The notes under the pieces are model-generated. The model searched no databases, was not told the DNA's origin, and saw only the letters and a program-made list of their open reading frames with translations. Positions 45,465-55,094 of a stretch of 64,000 nucleotides of DNA are shown in pieces (positions within the stretch are counted from its first letter, which is position 1; each line of letters begins with the position of its first letter). Made by a program: the position numbers and the translations under genes. Origin of the DNA: Calothrix membranacea FACHB-236. Lineage in GTDB: Bacteria > Cyanobacteriota > Cyanobacteriia > Cyanobacteriales > Nostocaceae. The stretch is from positions 1 to 64,000 of the forward strand of contig NZ_JACJPX010000044.1 of the NCBI RefSeq assembly GCF_014696315.1, in the 5' to 3' direction.

Positions 45465-45827
45465 TTAGAAATCTAAACCAGCCTCACGTGCTGCATCAGC
45501 CAGTGCTTGGATACGCCCGTGGTATAGGTTGCCACCGCGATCGAATACTACTTTGGTGATACCTTTTTCTAGCGATCGCGCTGCTATGAGTTTACCTACT
45601 TGCACTGATGCATCGCGGTTAGCGCCTGACGCTAAACTTGATTTCAACTCCGGTTCTAGAGTTGAGGCTGAGACCAAAGTATGATGCTGTGTATCATCAA
45701 TTACTTGAGCATAAATATGCTCATTAGAGCGAAATATAGCTAAGCGTGGTCGTTCTGGAGAACCTTGAACTTTACCACGGATACGTCGATGGCGACGTGT
45801 TTTTGATTCTCTACGAGTAAGCTTCAT
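45465..45827 (-). CDS. rplR: 50S ribosomal protein L18
   Basis: A 120-residue protein that binds 5S rRNA with L5. Arg-rich N-terminus ([20 protein letters not shown]), then [20 protein letters not shown] and [20 protein letters not shown]. It starts 2 bp after rplF. Confidence 0.98.
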   Translation of the reverse strand: MKLTRRESKTRRHRRIRGKVQGSPERPRLAIFRSNEHIYAQVIDDTQHHTLVSASTLEPELKSSLASGANRDASVQVGKLIAARSLEKGITKVVFDRGGNLYHGRIQALADAAREAGLDF

Positions 45828-45829
45828 GT

Positions 45830-46378
45830 TTACTTCTTACCACTCTTACCAGTCTTACCAGCTTTACGTCTGACCACTTCACCGGCATAGCGAATACCCT
45901 TGCCTTTGTATGGTTCTGGTGGACGAACGGCACGAATTTTTGCTGCTGTGTTGCCGACTATTTCCTTGTCATAGCCACTGACTATAACGTTAGTTGTCCC
46001 TTCCACAGCAAACTGAATGCCATCGGGAGGCTCAATTTGTACCTGATGGCTGTAACCCATGTTTAAAACGAGGTTACGACCTTGGACTTGTGCCCGGTAA
46101 CCAACACCTTGGATTTCTAAGCGGCGCTGAAAACCTTGGGATACACCTTCGACCATGTTGGCCACTAAAGTACGGCTCAAACCGTGCATTTGCCTAGAGG
46201 TACGAGTTTCATCCCGACGGGTAACTAATAATGTTTCGCCTTCTTGGGAGACTGACACATGAGCAGGTAACTCACGAGAAAGTTCTCCTTTGGGCCCTTT
46301 GACGACAACTTTTGTGCCATCAATTGCCACTTGCACTTTGGCAGGAATAGTAATTGGACGTTTACCAATACGAGACAT
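45830..46378 (-). CDS. rplF: 50S ribosomal protein L6
   Basis: A 182-residue duplicated-domain protein at the factor-binding side of 50S. Motifs: [40 protein letters not shown] and [20 protein letters not shown], ending in a basic Lys/Gly tail. Confidence 0.98.
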   Translation of the reverse strand: MSRIGKRPITIPAKVQVAIDGTKVVVKGPKGELSRELPAHVSVSQEGETLLVTRRDETRTSRQMHGLSRTLVANMVEGVSQGFQRRLEIQGVGYRAQVQGRNLVLNMGYSHQVQIEPPDGIQFAVEGTTNVIVSGYDKEIVGNTAAKIRAVRPPEPYKGKGIRYAGEVVRRKAGKTGKSGKK

Positions 46379-46445
46379 GACTATTTTGTCCTTTGTTATC
46401 TGTCTTTTGTCTTTTGCCGTTACGTTAATGACAAATGACTAATGA
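46379..46445. repeat. heptamers between rpsH and rplF
   Basis: TTTGTCT/AATGACT-type units fill the 67-bp spacer. Confidence 0.7.
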
Positions 46446-46847
46446 CTACCAGACATAGCACAGTACTTCTCCACCCAAGTTCTGACGACGCGCTTCGCGG
46501 TCTGTCATAATCCCACTGGATGTTGAAATAATGGCAATGCCGATACCGCCCAGTACTCTGGGTAAATCTTTTCTATTGGAATAAACTCGCAAACCTGGCT
46601 TACTAACCCGCTTAAGGGCAGTAATCAGTGGCTGACGATTTTTACCCTTGTATTTCAAGGAAATCACCAGGTTCCGTTTTACACCTTCACCTGATTCTTC
46701 AAATTCTGCAATAAAGCCTTCATCACGTAGTACTTTGGCAATACTACGGGTGAGTTTTGTTGCGGGCACTAGTGTAGTTTGATGCCTCGCCAAGTTGGCA
46801 TTGCGGATGCGCGTCAGCATATCTGCAATTGTGTCGTTAGCCGCCAT
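46446..46847 (-). CDS. rpsH: 30S ribosomal protein S8
   Basis: A 133-residue 16S central-domain binder; in E. coli S8 also represses the spc operon. Blocks: [40 protein letters not shown] and C-terminal [20 protein letters not shown]. It lies 20 bp after rplE; rpsN, normally between them in many bacteria, is absent. Confidence 0.98.
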   Translation of the reverse strand: MAANDTIADMLTRIRNANLARHQTTLVPATKLTRSIAKVLRDEGFIAEFEESGEGVKRNLVISLKYKGKNRQPLITALKRVSKPGLRVYSNRKDLPRVLGGIGIAIISTSSGIMTDREARRQNLGGEVLCYVW

Positions 46848-46867
46848 CGTTCCCTCTTTAGATGAAC

Positions 46868-47416
46868 TTATTGATCGCGAAAAGGCATACCCAATTCTTT
46901 CAGTAGGGCGCGACCTTCTTCGTCGTTTTTCGCTGTGGTAATGATGGAAATATCTAAACCACGGATTTGATCGATGCTGTCGTACTCGACTTCTGGAAAA
47001 ATTAGCTGCTCTCGTACACCTAGAGTGTAGTTACCGCGTCCGTCAAAGCTTTTGGGGCTAACGCCGCGAAAGTCTCTAATTCTGGGCAGAGACAAGCTAA
47101 CAAGTCTGTCGAGGAAGGCAAACATCCTTTCGCCTCTTAAGGTCACCATGATCCCAACAGGCATACCTTGACGAATTTTGAAGCCAGCGATCGCCTTTTT
47201 CGCCCGTGTTACTACTGGTTTTTGACCAGTGATCACAGCAATTTCATTTAGAGACGCATCCAGTGCTTTGGCGTTGGATGCTGCTTCTCCCAAACCTCGG
47301 TTCACAGTAATCTTGACCAACTTCGGTACTTGATGAACGTTGGTATATTGAAACTGATTGGTCAGTTTAGGGACGATTGTCTCGTTATATAAGGTTTTGA
47401 GTCTTGTGGTCGCCAT
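46868..47416 (-). CDS. rplE: 50S ribosomal protein L5
   Basis: A 182-residue 5S rRNA-binding protein contacting the P-site tRNA. Signatures: [40 protein letters not shown] and [20 protein letters not shown]. The 116-bp gap to rplX contains a TTTTAGATTT-rich inverted repeat rather than heptamers. Confidence 0.98.
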   Translation of the reverse strand: MATTRLKTLYNETIVPKLTNQFQYTNVHQVPKLVKITVNRGLGEAASNAKALDASLNEIAVITGQKPVVTRAKKAIAGFKIRQGMPVGIMVTLRGERMFAFLDRLVSLSLPRIRDFRGVSPKSFDGRGNYTLGVREQLIFPEVEYDSIDQIRGLDISIITTAKNDEEGRALLKELGMPFRDQ

Positions 47417-47532
47417 AGTTTTTTGTCCTGTTTATCCCTGGTCTTGGTCAGGGAAGCGCGAATTTTAGATTTTAGATTTGGGATTTTAGATTGAATTTAA
47501 AATCTCATCTAAAATCGTCCCTTGGGAGATGA

Positions 47533-47883
47533 CTATTTATCCAGGATCTCGCCAGTTTTCTTGAGCTTCCGCACTTTTTTGCCTTCAGCGGTGAAGGTGT
47601 AGCACACCCGACTGGCGACATTTTGCTTAGTGGAGTAAAGCATCACGTTAGAGCTATGAATCGGGAATTCTTGGGTAACAATTCTTCCTGATTCCCCTTC
47701 TTGTTGGGGCTTCACGTGCTTAGTTTTAATATTTACGCCTTTGACAATAACTTTACTAAGTTGTGGTAGTGCTTTGATCACTTCACCAACTTTGCCTTTG
47801 TCCTTACCAGCGATTACTTGTACAGTGTCGCCAGTTTTGACGTGCATTTTATGAAACACCTTGGGTTGTGGCTGTTTTGCCAT
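47533..47883 (-). CDS. rplX: 50S ribosomal protein L24
   Basis: A 116-residue assembly initiator with a KOW motif ([20 protein letters not shown]). The second part has [20 protein letters not shown]. The ATG overlaps the rplN stop (TAATG), coupling the two. Confidence 0.98.
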   Translation of the reverse strand: MAKQPQPKVFHKMHVKTGDTVQVIAGKDKGKVGEVIKALPQLSKVIVKGVNIKTKHVKPQQEGESGRIVTQEFPIHSSNVMLYSTKQNVASRVCYTFTAEGKKVRKLKKTGEILDK

Positions 47884-48251
47884 TACAGCACCTCCGGAGC
47901 CAACGAAACTATTTTGGTGAAGTTCTTATCACGCAGTTCCCGGGCGACTGGGCCAAATACCCGTGTGCCTCTGGGATTACCATCTTTGTTGATGATCACT
48001 GCGGCGTTATCGTCAAATCGAATGCTCATACCGCTGTCTCGATTAATACTTTTACGAGTGCGGACAATTACTGCCTCTACCACATCTGACTTTTTCACAG
48101 CCATGTTGGGTTGAGCATCTTTGACAACGGCAATAATTTTATCACCCACGCCACCATAACGGCGGTTGCCTGCGCCTAACACGCGGATGCACATTAGCTT
48201 CCGGGCACCACTATTATCTGCGACATTCAGGTAAGTCTGGGGTTGAATCAC
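47883..48251 (-). CDS. rplN: 50S ribosomal protein L14
   Basis: A 122-residue subunit-interface protein; it is also the docking site of RsfS, whose gene lies at 15.4 kb. Motifs: [40 protein letters not shown] and [20 protein letters not shown]. It starts at GTG 48251. Confidence 0.98.
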   Translation of the reverse strand: MIQPQTYLNVADNSGARKLMCIRVLGAGNRRYGGVGDKIIAVVKDAQPNMAVKKSDVVEAVIVRTRKSINRDSGMSIRFDDNAAVIINKDGNPRGTRVFGPVARELRDKNFTKIVSLAPEVL

Positions 48252-48292
48252 AATTTGTCTCCCTTGTTAAGTTGTTAGTTCGATAACAACTA

Positions 48293-48544
48293 TTAAGTTG
48301 TAGCTTTAGCGTTGAGAATTTCTGTGACTTGCCAGCGCTTGGTTTTGCTCAGGGGTCTAGTTTCCTGAATGCGAACGCGATCGCCCACTTTGCACTGATT
48401 GTCCTCATCATGAGCTTTATAGCGCCGGGTTTGAACTACAATTTTGCCGTACTTGGGGTGAGGAGCGCGGTTTTCTACGGCTACTACTACCGTTTTTTGC
48501 ATTTTATCGCTCACTACCAAGCCAACTCGTTCTTTGACTGCCAT
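48293..48544 (-). CDS. rpsQ: 30S ribosomal protein S17
   Basis: An 83-residue OB-fold protein: [40 protein letters not shown] and [19 protein letters not shown]. It binds 16S helices 7 and 11. It starts 6 bp after the rpmC stop. Confidence 0.98.
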   Translation of the reverse strand: MAVKERVGLVVSDKMQKTVVVAVENRAPHPKYGKIVVQTRRYKAHDEDNQCKVGDRVRIQETRPLSKTKRWQVTEILNAKATT

Positions 48545-48550
48545 AATCTC

Positions 48551-48778
48551 CTACTTTTGTTCTTGAGACTGTTGACTTGCTGCCCGTTTCCGTTCTCCTT
48601 CTACCGTTAGCAATTGGGCTAGGCGATGTCGGGCATGTTTAAACTGATGGGGCTTGTCTAATTGTCTGGTCGCTTTTTGCAAACGCAACTGAAATAGTTG
48701 TCTTTTAACAGCAACAATTTCCTCAGCCAGTTTTTCGTCAGTTAATTCTCTAGCTTCTGAAATCTTGGGAAGAGGCAT
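48551..48778 (-). CDS. rpmC: 50S ribosomal protein L29
   Basis: A 75-residue two-helix protein at the tunnel exit: LPKISEARELTDEKLAEEIV, VKRQLFQLRLQKATRQLDKP and a basic Gln-rich tail. It starts 3 bp after rplP. Confidence 0.97.
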   Translation of the reverse strand: MPLPKISEARELTDEKLAEEIVAVKRQLFQLRLQKATRQLDKPHQFKHARHRLAQLLTVEGERKRAASQQSQEQK

Positions 48779-48781
48779 AAC

Positions 48782-49207
48782 CTACTCCTGCTCCTGTACT
48801 TGAGGGCGCACAATAAATTTAGTTTTGATTGGCAGCTTGTATGCAGCCAAGCGCATGGCTTCGCGGGCAACTTCTTCGGAAACACCAGCGATTTCAAACA
48901 AAATCCGCCCTGGCTTAACTACAGCTACCCAAAACTCTGGGTTACCTTTACCGGAACCCATCCGGGTTTCCGCAGCACGCATGGTTACGGGTTTATCAGG
49001 GAAAATCCGAATCCAGATTTGTCCACCCCGGCGAATGTAACGAGTCATGGCTCGACGAGAAGCCTCGATTTGTCGGGAGGTGATCCAAGCAGGTTCTTGC
49101 GCTTGGAGTGCGAAATCGCCAAAGTTCAGGGTACTACCACGGTGGGCTAGACCCTCCATCCGTCCGCGCTGTTGTTTGCGGAATTTAGTTCTTCTTGGAC
49201 TTAACAT
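48782..49207 (-). CDS. rplP: 50S ribosomal protein L16
   Basis: A 141-residue protein near the peptidyl-transferase centre and A-site tRNA. Signatures: [40 protein letters not shown] and [20 protein letters not shown]. Confidence 0.98.
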   Translation of the reverse strand: MLSPRRTKFRKQQRGRMEGLAHRGSTLNFGDFALQAQEPAWITSRQIEASRRAMTRYIRRGGQIWIRIFPDKPVTMRAAETRMGSGKGNPEFWVAVVKPGRILFEIAGVSEEVAREAMRLAAYKLPIKTKFIVRPQVQEQE

Positions 49208-49378
49208 GGTTTGTCACTTGTCATTTGTGAGGCAGTGCGTTGGGCGGGTTTTCCGACTTGTTCGCGTAGCGTCTCCCCTTGGGAGAAGCAACTGCTGTTC
49301 CCCGAAGGGGTTCTCGAAGAGTAGCCGTAAGGGTCATTTGTCATTTGTCATTTCCAAGGACTAAGGACTAATGACGAT
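49208..49378. repeat. composite repeat block between rpsC and rplP
   Basis: The 171-bp spacer combines CAAATGA-type heptamers at both ends with a central Nostoc-type dispersed palindromic block: TTCGCGTAGCGTCTCC, then CTTGGGAGAAG, then CCCCGAAGGGG and GAGTAGCCGTAAGGG (about 49260-49335). The same words recur around 63000-63120. Confidence 0.8.
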
Positions 49379-50140
49379 TTACCCTTCATTTGAGCGGTCT
49401 TCAAATTGTTGGCGACGGCGTTGTTGTTGACGGCGACGAGGTTCGCGCTCGCGTTCACGAGAGGTGGGTGCGGGTGCGGCTTCTTCTTGTCCGGGGATGA
49501 TTTCGCCCTTAAATACCCATACTTTTATGCCCAGAATTCCATAAACGGTTTTAGCTGTGCAGTAAGAGTAATCGATATCAGCTCTTAAGGTATGTAGAGG
49601 TACTCTACCTTCACGAGTCCATTCTGTACGGGCAATTTCTGCACCGTTAAGCCGACCGCTAACTTGGACTTTGATACCTTGAACACCAGCGCGTTGGGCA
49701 CGTTGAATCGCTTGGCGTACTACCCGACGGAAAGATACACGTCTTTCGAGTTGTTGAGCGATATATTCTGCAATCAAATAAGCATCAGCATCAACTCGTT
49801 GCACTTCTACTACGTTGATGCGAATTTGACGATTGCTACCCAAAAGTTCTTGTAGTCCGGTACGTAAGGATTCGATACCTTGACCACCACGACCTACTAC
49901 TACGCCAGGTCTAGCTGTACGAACTTCTAAGTCGATTTGGTCGGCTTTGCGCTCAATCCGTACTTCTGAAATGCCAGCGTTATTTTGAGCTAGTCTGCCT
50001 AGCTTTTGTTCGATATATTGACGGAGTTTGTGGTCTTCTTGGAGCAGTTCTGGATATTTGTCAGGAACTGCAAACCAGCGAGATTGGTGTTCTTGTGTAA
50101 TACCCAGCCGAAAACCAACTGGATGAATCTTTTGTCCCAC
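49379..50140 (-). CDS. rpsC: 30S ribosomal protein S3
   Basis: A 253-residue mRNA-entry protein. The KH domain has [20 protein letters not shown] and the C-domain [21 protein letters not shown] Pro/Arg/Gln-rich tail of about 35 residues ([14 protein letters not shown]) extends beyond the usual end. It starts at GTG 50140. Confidence 0.98.
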   Translation of the reverse strand: MGQKIHPVGFRLGITQEHQSRWFAVPDKYPELLQEDHKLRQYIEQKLGRLAQNNAGISEVRIERKADQIDLEVRTARPGVVVGRGGQGIESLRTGLQELLGSNRQIRINVVEVQRVDADAYLIAEYIAQQLERRVSFRRVVRQAIQRAQRAGVQGIKVQVSGRLNGAEIARTEWTREGRVPLHTLRADIDYSYCTAKTVYGILGIKVWVFKGEIIPGQEEAAPAPTSREREREPRRRQQQRRRQQFEDRSNEG

Positions 50141-50192
50141 GAATGGTTCCTCTAAAATTTCTTACTTTACGCAATGGGTTCGTGTCTAGTAA

Positions 50193-50549
50193 TTATTCAG
50201 CAGCCCCTGCGGCTACAGCTACCGTGATATGACACGTTGGCTTGCGAATTTGGTAAGCTCGGCCCTGCGCTCTGGGTTGAAATCTTTTGAGTACTGGGCC
50301 TTGGTCAGCGTATGCCTGAGTAATTACTAACTGGGCACGGTCTAAACCAGCATTATGCTCGGCATTAGCAGCAGCGCTTCTGAGAACCTTTAAAACTGGT
50401 TCACAAGCTCTATAAGGCATGAATTCTAGGATAATTAGCGCTTCTCGGTACGATCTGCCCCGAATTTGATCGAGTACACGACGTACTTTATAGGGAGAAA
50501 TGCGGATAAAACGAGCGATCGCTTTGACTTCAGTTGTATCAGTAGCCAT
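50193..50549 (-). CDS. rplV: 50S ribosomal protein L22
   Basis: A 118-residue protein whose beta hairpin lines the exit tunnel ([20 protein letters not shown]). N-terminal part: [21 protein letters not shown] short Ala/Gly tail follows HITVAV. Confidence 0.98.
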   Translation of the reverse strand: MATDTTEVKAIARFIRISPYKVRRVLDQIRGRSYREALIILEFMPYRACEPVLKVLRSAAANAEHNAGLDRAQLVITQAYADQGPVLKRFQPRAQGRAYQIRKPTCHITVAVAAGAAE

Positions 50550-50591
50550 AATTTTCTCCTGTTGTCAAGAGTCAACATTGTAGACTCTTAA

Positions 50592-50870
50592 CTATCTCCC
50601 TGATTTTTTGTCACTTTTACCATGACCCCTGTAGGTACGTGTGGGGGCAAATTCTCCCAACTTGTGACCTACCATTTGTTCGTTGACAAAAACGGGGACG
50701 TGTTGCCGTCCGTTATGGACTGCGATGGTGTGACCTACCATCAAGGGTAAAATTGTCGATGCTCTCGACCAAGTTTTAATAACTTGTTTTTCGTTTTTAG
50801 CGTTCAGCTTTTCAATTTTGCTGAGCAAGTGATCGGCTACGAAAGGACCTTTTTTAAGAGAACGACCCAT
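50592..50870 (-). CDS. rpsS: 30S ribosomal protein S19
   Basis: A 92-residue head protein: [40 protein letters not shown] and [20 protein letters not shown]. It pairs with S13. Confidence 0.98.
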   Translation of the reverse strand: MGRSLKKGPFVADHLLSKIEKLNAKNEKQVIKTWSRASTILPLMVGHTIAVHNGRQHVPVFVNEQMVGHKLGEFAPTRTYRGHGKSDKKSGR

Positions 50871-50982
50871 ATTTTTAAGTGCTGAGTTCTGAGTTCTGAG
50901 TTTTAAGCTTTGAGTTTTGAGTTGTAAGTGTTGAGTTGGACAATTCTACTCAGCACTCTTGACTCACTACTCACAACTAAAT
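50871..50982. repeat. GAGTTCT-type heptamers between rplB and rpsS
   Basis: Runs of TGAGTTC/TGAGTTT and, on the far side, ACTCAGC-type units fill the 112-bp spacer: the same class as the array at 6.3 kb. Confidence 0.75.
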
Positions 50983-51846
50983 TTAAGATTCACGACCACC
51001 ACGACCGCGTTTAGAAGATTTACGGCGACGGCGCACAATGAATTTACTGCTAGCTTTCTTGGGTTTGCGGGTTTTAGCACCCAAAGTAGGTTTACCCCAA
51101 GGAGTAACAGGCCCAGATCTCCCAATAGGCGCTCTACCTTCACCACCACCGTGGGGGTGGTCAACGGGGTTCATGACGCTACCTCTAACTTTAGGACGGC
51201 GACCCTTCCAGCGATTTCTCCCAGCTTTACCAGCACTCAAGTTTCTCGCGTCGGTGTTACCGACTTGTCCAATTGTGGCGTAACACTCACGGCGAATCAG
51301 GCGAACTTCACCAGAAGGTAGTTTTAAAGTAACGTAATTACCTTCTTTGGCTACTACTTGCGCGGTAGCACCAGCAGAACGCACAATTTGACCACCTTTT
51401 CCAGGAGTCATTTCTACGTTGTGAACACTGGTACCCAAAGGAATATTCGCTAAAGGTAAAGCATTACCATCTTCAATAGGAGATTCTGGCCCAGCAATAA
51501 TTCTTGTCCCAACTTTTAAGTTATTGGGATGGAGAATATAGCGTTTTTCACCATCTTCATACAAAACTAGAGCAATGCGCGCATTGCGATTGGGATCGTA
51601 CTCAATTGCTGTGACTGTCCCTGCAATGTTCCGCTTATCTCTTTTAAAATCGATGATGCGGTAAAGTTGTTTGTGCCCGCCACCCCGACGACGGCTAGTA
51701 ATCCGTCCTTGGTTATTCCGCCCTTTTGGACGATGTACATACTTAGTGAGAGATTTTTCTGGCTCACTTTTGGTAATTTCCGCAAAGTCAGAGATTGTAA
51801 CTTGGCGAGTACTAGGGGTATAGGGGCGATAAGAACGAGTACCCAT
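50983..51846 (-). CDS. rplB: 50S ribosomal protein L2
   Basis: A 287-residue protein essential for subunit joining and peptidyl transfer. The conserved His lies in [18 protein letters not shown]. The N-terminal part begins [20 protein letters not shown]. The C-terminus is strongly basic. It lies 7 bp after rplW. Confidence 0.98.
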   Translation of the reverse strand: MGTRSYRPYTPSTRQVTISDFAEITKSEPEKSLTKYVHRPKGRNNQGRITSRRRGGGHKQLYRIIDFKRDKRNIAGTVTAIEYDPNRNARIALVLYEDGEKRYILHPNNLKVGTRIIAGPESPIEDGNALPLANIPLGTSVHNVEMTPGKGGQIVRSAGATAQVVAKEGNYVTLKLPSGEVRLIRRECYATIGQVGNTDARNLSAGKAGRNRWKGRRPKVRGSVMNPVDHPHGGGEGRAPIGRSGPVTPWGKPTLGAKTRKPKKASSKFIVRRRRKSSKRGRGGRES

Positions 51847-51853
51847 TTTTGCT

Positions 51854-52168
51854 TTAGACCTCTGGGAATAGAACTTGTCTAACCTTCTCTACATCCCCAG
51901 ATGCGATTGTTACTATCGCTTTCTTATATTGGGGCTTGTAACCAATAAATTTGCCCACACGCTTCTTTTTCCGTGGTGGGTTAGAAGTATTGACTTTGAC
52001 AACCTTGACCTGAAATAAGTCTTCAATTGCAGCTTTAATTTCTGGTTTGGTCGCTTGAGGAGTTACTTCAAATGTATATTTGTTTAACTCCATGAGGATG
52101 GTCGCCTTTTCTGTCACAATGGGGCGACGTATTAAGTCAGCGAGGTTGCGGGGGTCGAAGTTAGGCAC
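51854..52168 (-). CDS. rplW: 50S ribosomal protein L23
   Basis: A 104-residue tunnel-exit protein that docks trigger factor and [43 protein letters not shown] and the basic loop [20 protein letters not shown]. It overlaps rplD by 8 bp. Confidence 0.98.
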   Translation of the reverse strand: MPNFDPRNLADLIRRPIVTEKATILMELNKYTFEVTPQATKPEIKAAIEDLFQVKVVKVNTSNPPRKKKRVGKFIGYKPQYKKAIVTIASGDVEKVRQVLFPEV

Positions 52169-52793
52169 TGTAGACCTCCTGAATTTTTTCTATTGCTGAG
52201 GCTGTAACTACAATTTTGTCAGCGTGCAGTAGATCGAAAACATTTAACTGATTTGCTGCAATTACCTTTAAATTTTCTACGTTGCGGGCTGACAAGTTAA
52301 TGTTCTCCGCAATTTCAGACAAAATTAAAAGTGTTTTAGCTTCTGGTGCAGCTCCCCAACGGGCTAGTGCTGCAACTAATTCTTTGGTTTTGGGGCGAGA
52401 TAGCTGTTCGCTAAATTCTTCTACTACTATTAAATCGTCATGACGGCTGACGAAAGCTGTTCGCAGTGCCAAGCGCCGCTCTTTGCGGTTCATTTTTAAA
52501 TCAAAATCTCTGGGTTTTGGCCCGAAGATTACACCACCACCACGCCATAGGGGTGAACGGATTGACCCTGCACGAGCGCGACCTGTACCTTTTTGCCGCC
52601 AAGGTTTGCGACCACCGCCTCTTACTTCGGAACGAGTTTTTGTACTAGCAGTTCCTTGACGAGCATTAGTCTGTTGTCTAACTAAGGCTCTATGTACAAT
52701 ATGAGCCGCTGTTTCTTCTTTGGCAACGCGCAAATCAAACGAAGTCTCTCCGACTTGTTCTCCTTGCCAATTTTTAACTATACTCTGAACCAT
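52161..52793 (-). CDS. rplD: 50S ribosomal protein L4
   Basis: A 210-residue protein whose long loop lines the exit tunnel ([40 protein letters not shown]). In E. coli L4 also represses the S10 operon by binding its leader; whether that applies to the leader seen here is unknown. ATG 52793 is chosen over the repeat-derived ATG 52802. Confidence 0.98.
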   Translation of the reverse strand: MVQSIVKNWQGEQVGETSFDLRVAKEETAAHIVHRALVRQQTNARQGTASTKTRSEVRGGGRKPWRQKGTGRARAGSIRSPLWRGGGVIFGPKPRDFDLKMNRKERRLALRTAFVSRHDDLIVVEEFSEQLSRPKTKELVAALARWGAAPEAKTLLILSEIAENINLSARNVENLKVIAANQLNVFDLLHADKIVVTASAIEKIQEVYSA

Positions 52794-52896
52794 CTTTGTC
52801 ACTTGTCCTTTGTCATTTGTCCGTTGTCACTTGTCCTTGGTCACTTGTCTTTAGCCAATGACTAATGACTCGTGATTCTTGACTAATGACTCTTGA
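52794..52896. repeat. heptamers between rplC and rplD
   Basis: A dense run of TTTGTCA/CTTGTCC/AATGACT units occupies the whole 103-bp spacer and extends to the rplD start. Confidence 0.85.
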
Positions 52897-53529
52897 CTAA
52901 CCAACTTGTTTAGCAGGCACGATATTTACGAGAGCGCCTGGTTTTCCAGGAATAGCTCCTTTGATTAGCAGTAAATTGCGCTCTGCATCTACTCGCACTA
53001 CTGTCAACTTGCGGATTGTGACGCGGCTACCACCTAAGCGTCCTGCCATCCGTTTTCCGGGATAGACACGACCTGGGGTTGTACCAGCACCAATGGAACC
53101 GGGCGCTCTATGGTTTTTAGAACCATGTGACATTGGCCCGCGACCAAAGTTGTTACGCTTTTGGTTGCCTGCAAAGCCACGACCGATACTTGTACCGATT
53201 ACATCTACAATTTGACCTGCACTAAAAATATCTGCTTTAATTTCTTGACCTAAAGCATAATCGCTAGCAGTATCTGTACGATACTCATTCAAATGACGTA
53301 ACGCTGGGGCAGATGATTTTGCTAAGTGACCTAAAAGCGGTTTGTTTAGTGCCTTAGGTTTAACTTCGCTAAAACCAACTTGAATGGCAGCGTAACCATC
53401 AGTTTGTTTTGTTTTAACTTGGGTAACAGTGCATGGGCCCGCTTGCACAACGGTGACAGGAATTGCTACTCCTGCATCGTCAAAGATTTGGGTCATGCCC
53501 AGCTTGGTGCCGAGAATACCTACAGACAC
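52897..53529 (-). CDS. rplC: 50S ribosomal protein L3
   Basis: A 210-residue assembly initiator and the first gene of the ribosomal cluster (rpsJ is elsewhere, as in other cyanobacteria). It starts at GTG 53529 with [20 protein letters not shown] behind an AAGGAG site (plus 53546-53541). The loop toward the peptidyl-transferase centre contains [20 protein letters not shown]. Preceding it is the long structured region 53545-54195. Confidence 0.98.
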   Translation of the reverse strand: MSVGILGTKLGMTQIFDDAGVAIPVTVVQAGPCTVTQVKTKQTDGYAAIQVGFSEVKPKALNKPLLGHLAKSSAPALRHLNEYRTDTASDYALGQEIKADIFSAGQIVDVIGTSIGRGFAGNQKRNNFGRGPMSHGSKNHRAPGSIGAGTTPGRVYPGKRMAGRLGGSRVTIRKLTVVRVDAERNLLLIKGAIPGKPGALVNIVPAKQVG

Positions 53530-53544
53530 AGTAACTGGTTCTCC

Positions 53545-54195
53545 TTATCTACTTTCTAACCTTGGCATCGGACTCTAAAAGACATAAATTTTGCACACCG
53601 AGTGAGGTTGGATTAGCCTCCGAAATTTATAGCCGCTTTGGCTACTCCAACTTCTCCGGGACACAAAACACTATGTCCTTACTGTTTGGTGAATCCGTTT
53701 ACTTTCACTCACTAGTTCACCAGAACAACCATAAGCACCTTCCTGATGGGAAGGGCAACTTCTGGAATCAAGGCAAGGCTTTAGAGCTTTGCGCTTTGTG
53801 CAGCAATGCTTTCATCCGAGCAATTGCTTAGGCACTTTCTGGAGGCAGCGTCTTATGCGGATTTTCCACTTTAGACGACAGCCGTGTTGTAGTGGGACTT
53901 AAGCAGCTTTTGCCACCCAGTATCCTTTAACTAAGACTGATGTAATGCGATCAAACCAACATTACTGCTCAGTTTCTACTCCGACTAAAATACCTTAAAC
54001 TATTGTTCAAGGTTTTGCCCACTTTTTCAGGACTACAGGAGTGAATGTAGTCTGGAACTTAGGGTTGGCTTTAATTACCCAGCCGTAAGTTCTGTATTTG
54101 ACCCGAAAGCTTTTTTAGTGTACCAGTCTTCGGCCAATCTCAGCTAGATTCATCCTTGTTGGAGTCAAGTCATCAGCCCTTGATGCTCACACTAG
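53545..54195 (-). ncRNA. large structured RNA / leader upstream of rplC
   Basis: About 650 nt with no minus-strand ORF of note, but at least thirteen complementary segments in order (plus coordinates): 54189-54194/54116-54121, 54171-54175/54181-54185, 54136-54140/54146-54150, GAACTTA 54055-54061/54086-54092, GACTACA 54031-54037/54046-54052, ACCTTAAAC 53992-54000/54005-54013, 53936-53947/53960-53973, CGTCT 53849-53853/53873-53877, AGCAAT 53802-53807/53823-53828, CCAGAA and CCTTCC 53720-53743/53749-53765, 53689-53693/53716-53720, 53659-53663/53674-53678, GTTGGA 53607-53612/53646-53651. Two stems (53992-54013 and 53857-53869) need G-U pairs that exist only on the minus strand. It ends at the rplC ribosome-binding site. 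No family was recognised. A leader or an independent RNA are both possible. Confidence 0.6.
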
Positions 54196-54523
54196 CTTAG
54201 AATGCCAATAAGATGGCAACCTAATTTGCGTATTTGGTCACAATCTAACAATATAAATGATTTATTTAGATTTGTCTATAAATTTTTTTGCATTGGGCAT
54301 TGGATAATCGGTAATTGGTAATTGCTAATAGAAAATTTTTATTACTACCCTACTCCTTCATGCTCTATATCTCCCCTGCCCAAAGGTCTCAAAATTACAT
54401 TGAAGCGATATAAATGGGTTGTTACCAAGTAAAGCTAATCCAGATCATAAGTTTATTATTGAACTGAATTTAGCGGTTCGCGGTAAATAATAGAGATATC
54501 TAAGTGAGATAGAACGAATATCT
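54196..54523. other. AT-rich promoter region of ndhN and the rplC leader
   Basis: About 330 bp in which divergent promoters must lie. Composition drops sharply from the structured region to AT-rich sequence near 54235. No certain promoter could be assigned. Confidence 0.5.
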
Positions 54524-55000
54524 ATGGCACTACTTACCACTGGCAACGCTTTTATTCGCGAACTAGAAAAAGTTGGATCTCTTGGTGTTTATGTTCCTCC
54601 AGAAGGGGGTTATGAAGGTCGGTACCGTCGCCGGCTACGTGCAACTGGGTATGAAACTCTCCACATTACTGCTAAGGGGCTAGGGGACTTGGCTGCCTAT
54701 CTCACAGGAGTTCATGGAGTTAGACCACCTCATCTGGGTAAAAAAAGTACTGGTACTGGTGCAGCAGTAGGTCATGTATACTATTTGCCACCTATCATCA
54801 GTTCTCATCTAGAACAGTTACCGCCAAAGTCTAAAGGACTAGTTTTGTGGATTATTGAGGGGCATATTCTTTCAAATCAGGAACTTGACTTTTTGACAGC
54901 CTTACCACGCTTGGAAACAAAAGTCAAAGTAGTGATTGAAAGAGGTGGCGATCGCGCTTTCCGTTGGACTCCTCTAGAAAAAACGCTTTTAGCGAGTTAG
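54524..55000 (+). CDS. ndhN: NDH-1 subunit NdhN
   Basis: A 158-residue subunit N of the cyanobacterial photosynthetic NDH-1 complex, used in cyclic electron flow and respiration on the thylakoid. The sequence MALLTTGNAFIRELEKVGSL and VYVPPEGGYEGRYRRRLRAT is characteristic. No membrane helix is seen; it belongs to the peripheral arm. It is divergent from rplC. Confidence 0.97.
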   Translation: MALLTTGNAFIRELEKVGSLGVYVPPEGGYEGRYRRRLRATGYETLHITAKGLGDLAAYLTGVHGVRPPHLGKKSTGTGAAVGHVYYLPPIISSHLEQLPPKSKGLVLWIIEGHILSNQELDFLTALPRLETKVKVVIERGGDRAFRWTPLEKTLLAS

Positions 55001-55094
55001 TCATTGGTCATTAGTCATTAGTCATTTGTCCTTTGACTCTTAACTTTTGACTTTGGACTTTTGAATAAAGACGCGATTAATCGCGTCTCTACAG
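55001..55094. repeat. heptamers and a 20-nt palindrome after ndhN
   Basis: Tandem TTAGTCA/TTTGTCC units follow the ndhN stop. Then AGACGCGATTAATCGCGTCT (55069-55088) is a perfect palindrome of a type widely dispersed in Nostoc-like genomes. It lies between convergent genes and may act as a two-way terminator. Confidence 0.75.

Noticed and set aside
46446-46868. Missing rpsN between rplE and rpsH
   Set aside because: The 20-bp gap leaves no room for a lost gene; absence of S14 and L30 from this cluster is normal in cyanobacteria, not a deletion peculiar to this genome.
53562-53831. 89-residue plus-strand ORF inside the rplC leader region
   Set aside because: It lies antisense to the structured region, shows no recognisable domain, and its open frame is explained by the moderate GC of the stems.
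54010-54118. Minus-strand peptide resembling a transposase or maturase tail (YGWVIKANPKF, VVLKKWAKP)
   Set aside because: A stop lies just upstream in the same frame and the segment coincides with two strong stems, so a chance ORF in a structured RNA is more likely. No group II intron domain V was found.
53545-54195. tmRNA, RNase P RNA or 6S RNA
   Set aside because: No tRNA-like ends or tag reading frame, no GAGGAAAGTCC-type RNase P core, and the stem layout does not form one long 6S hairpin.
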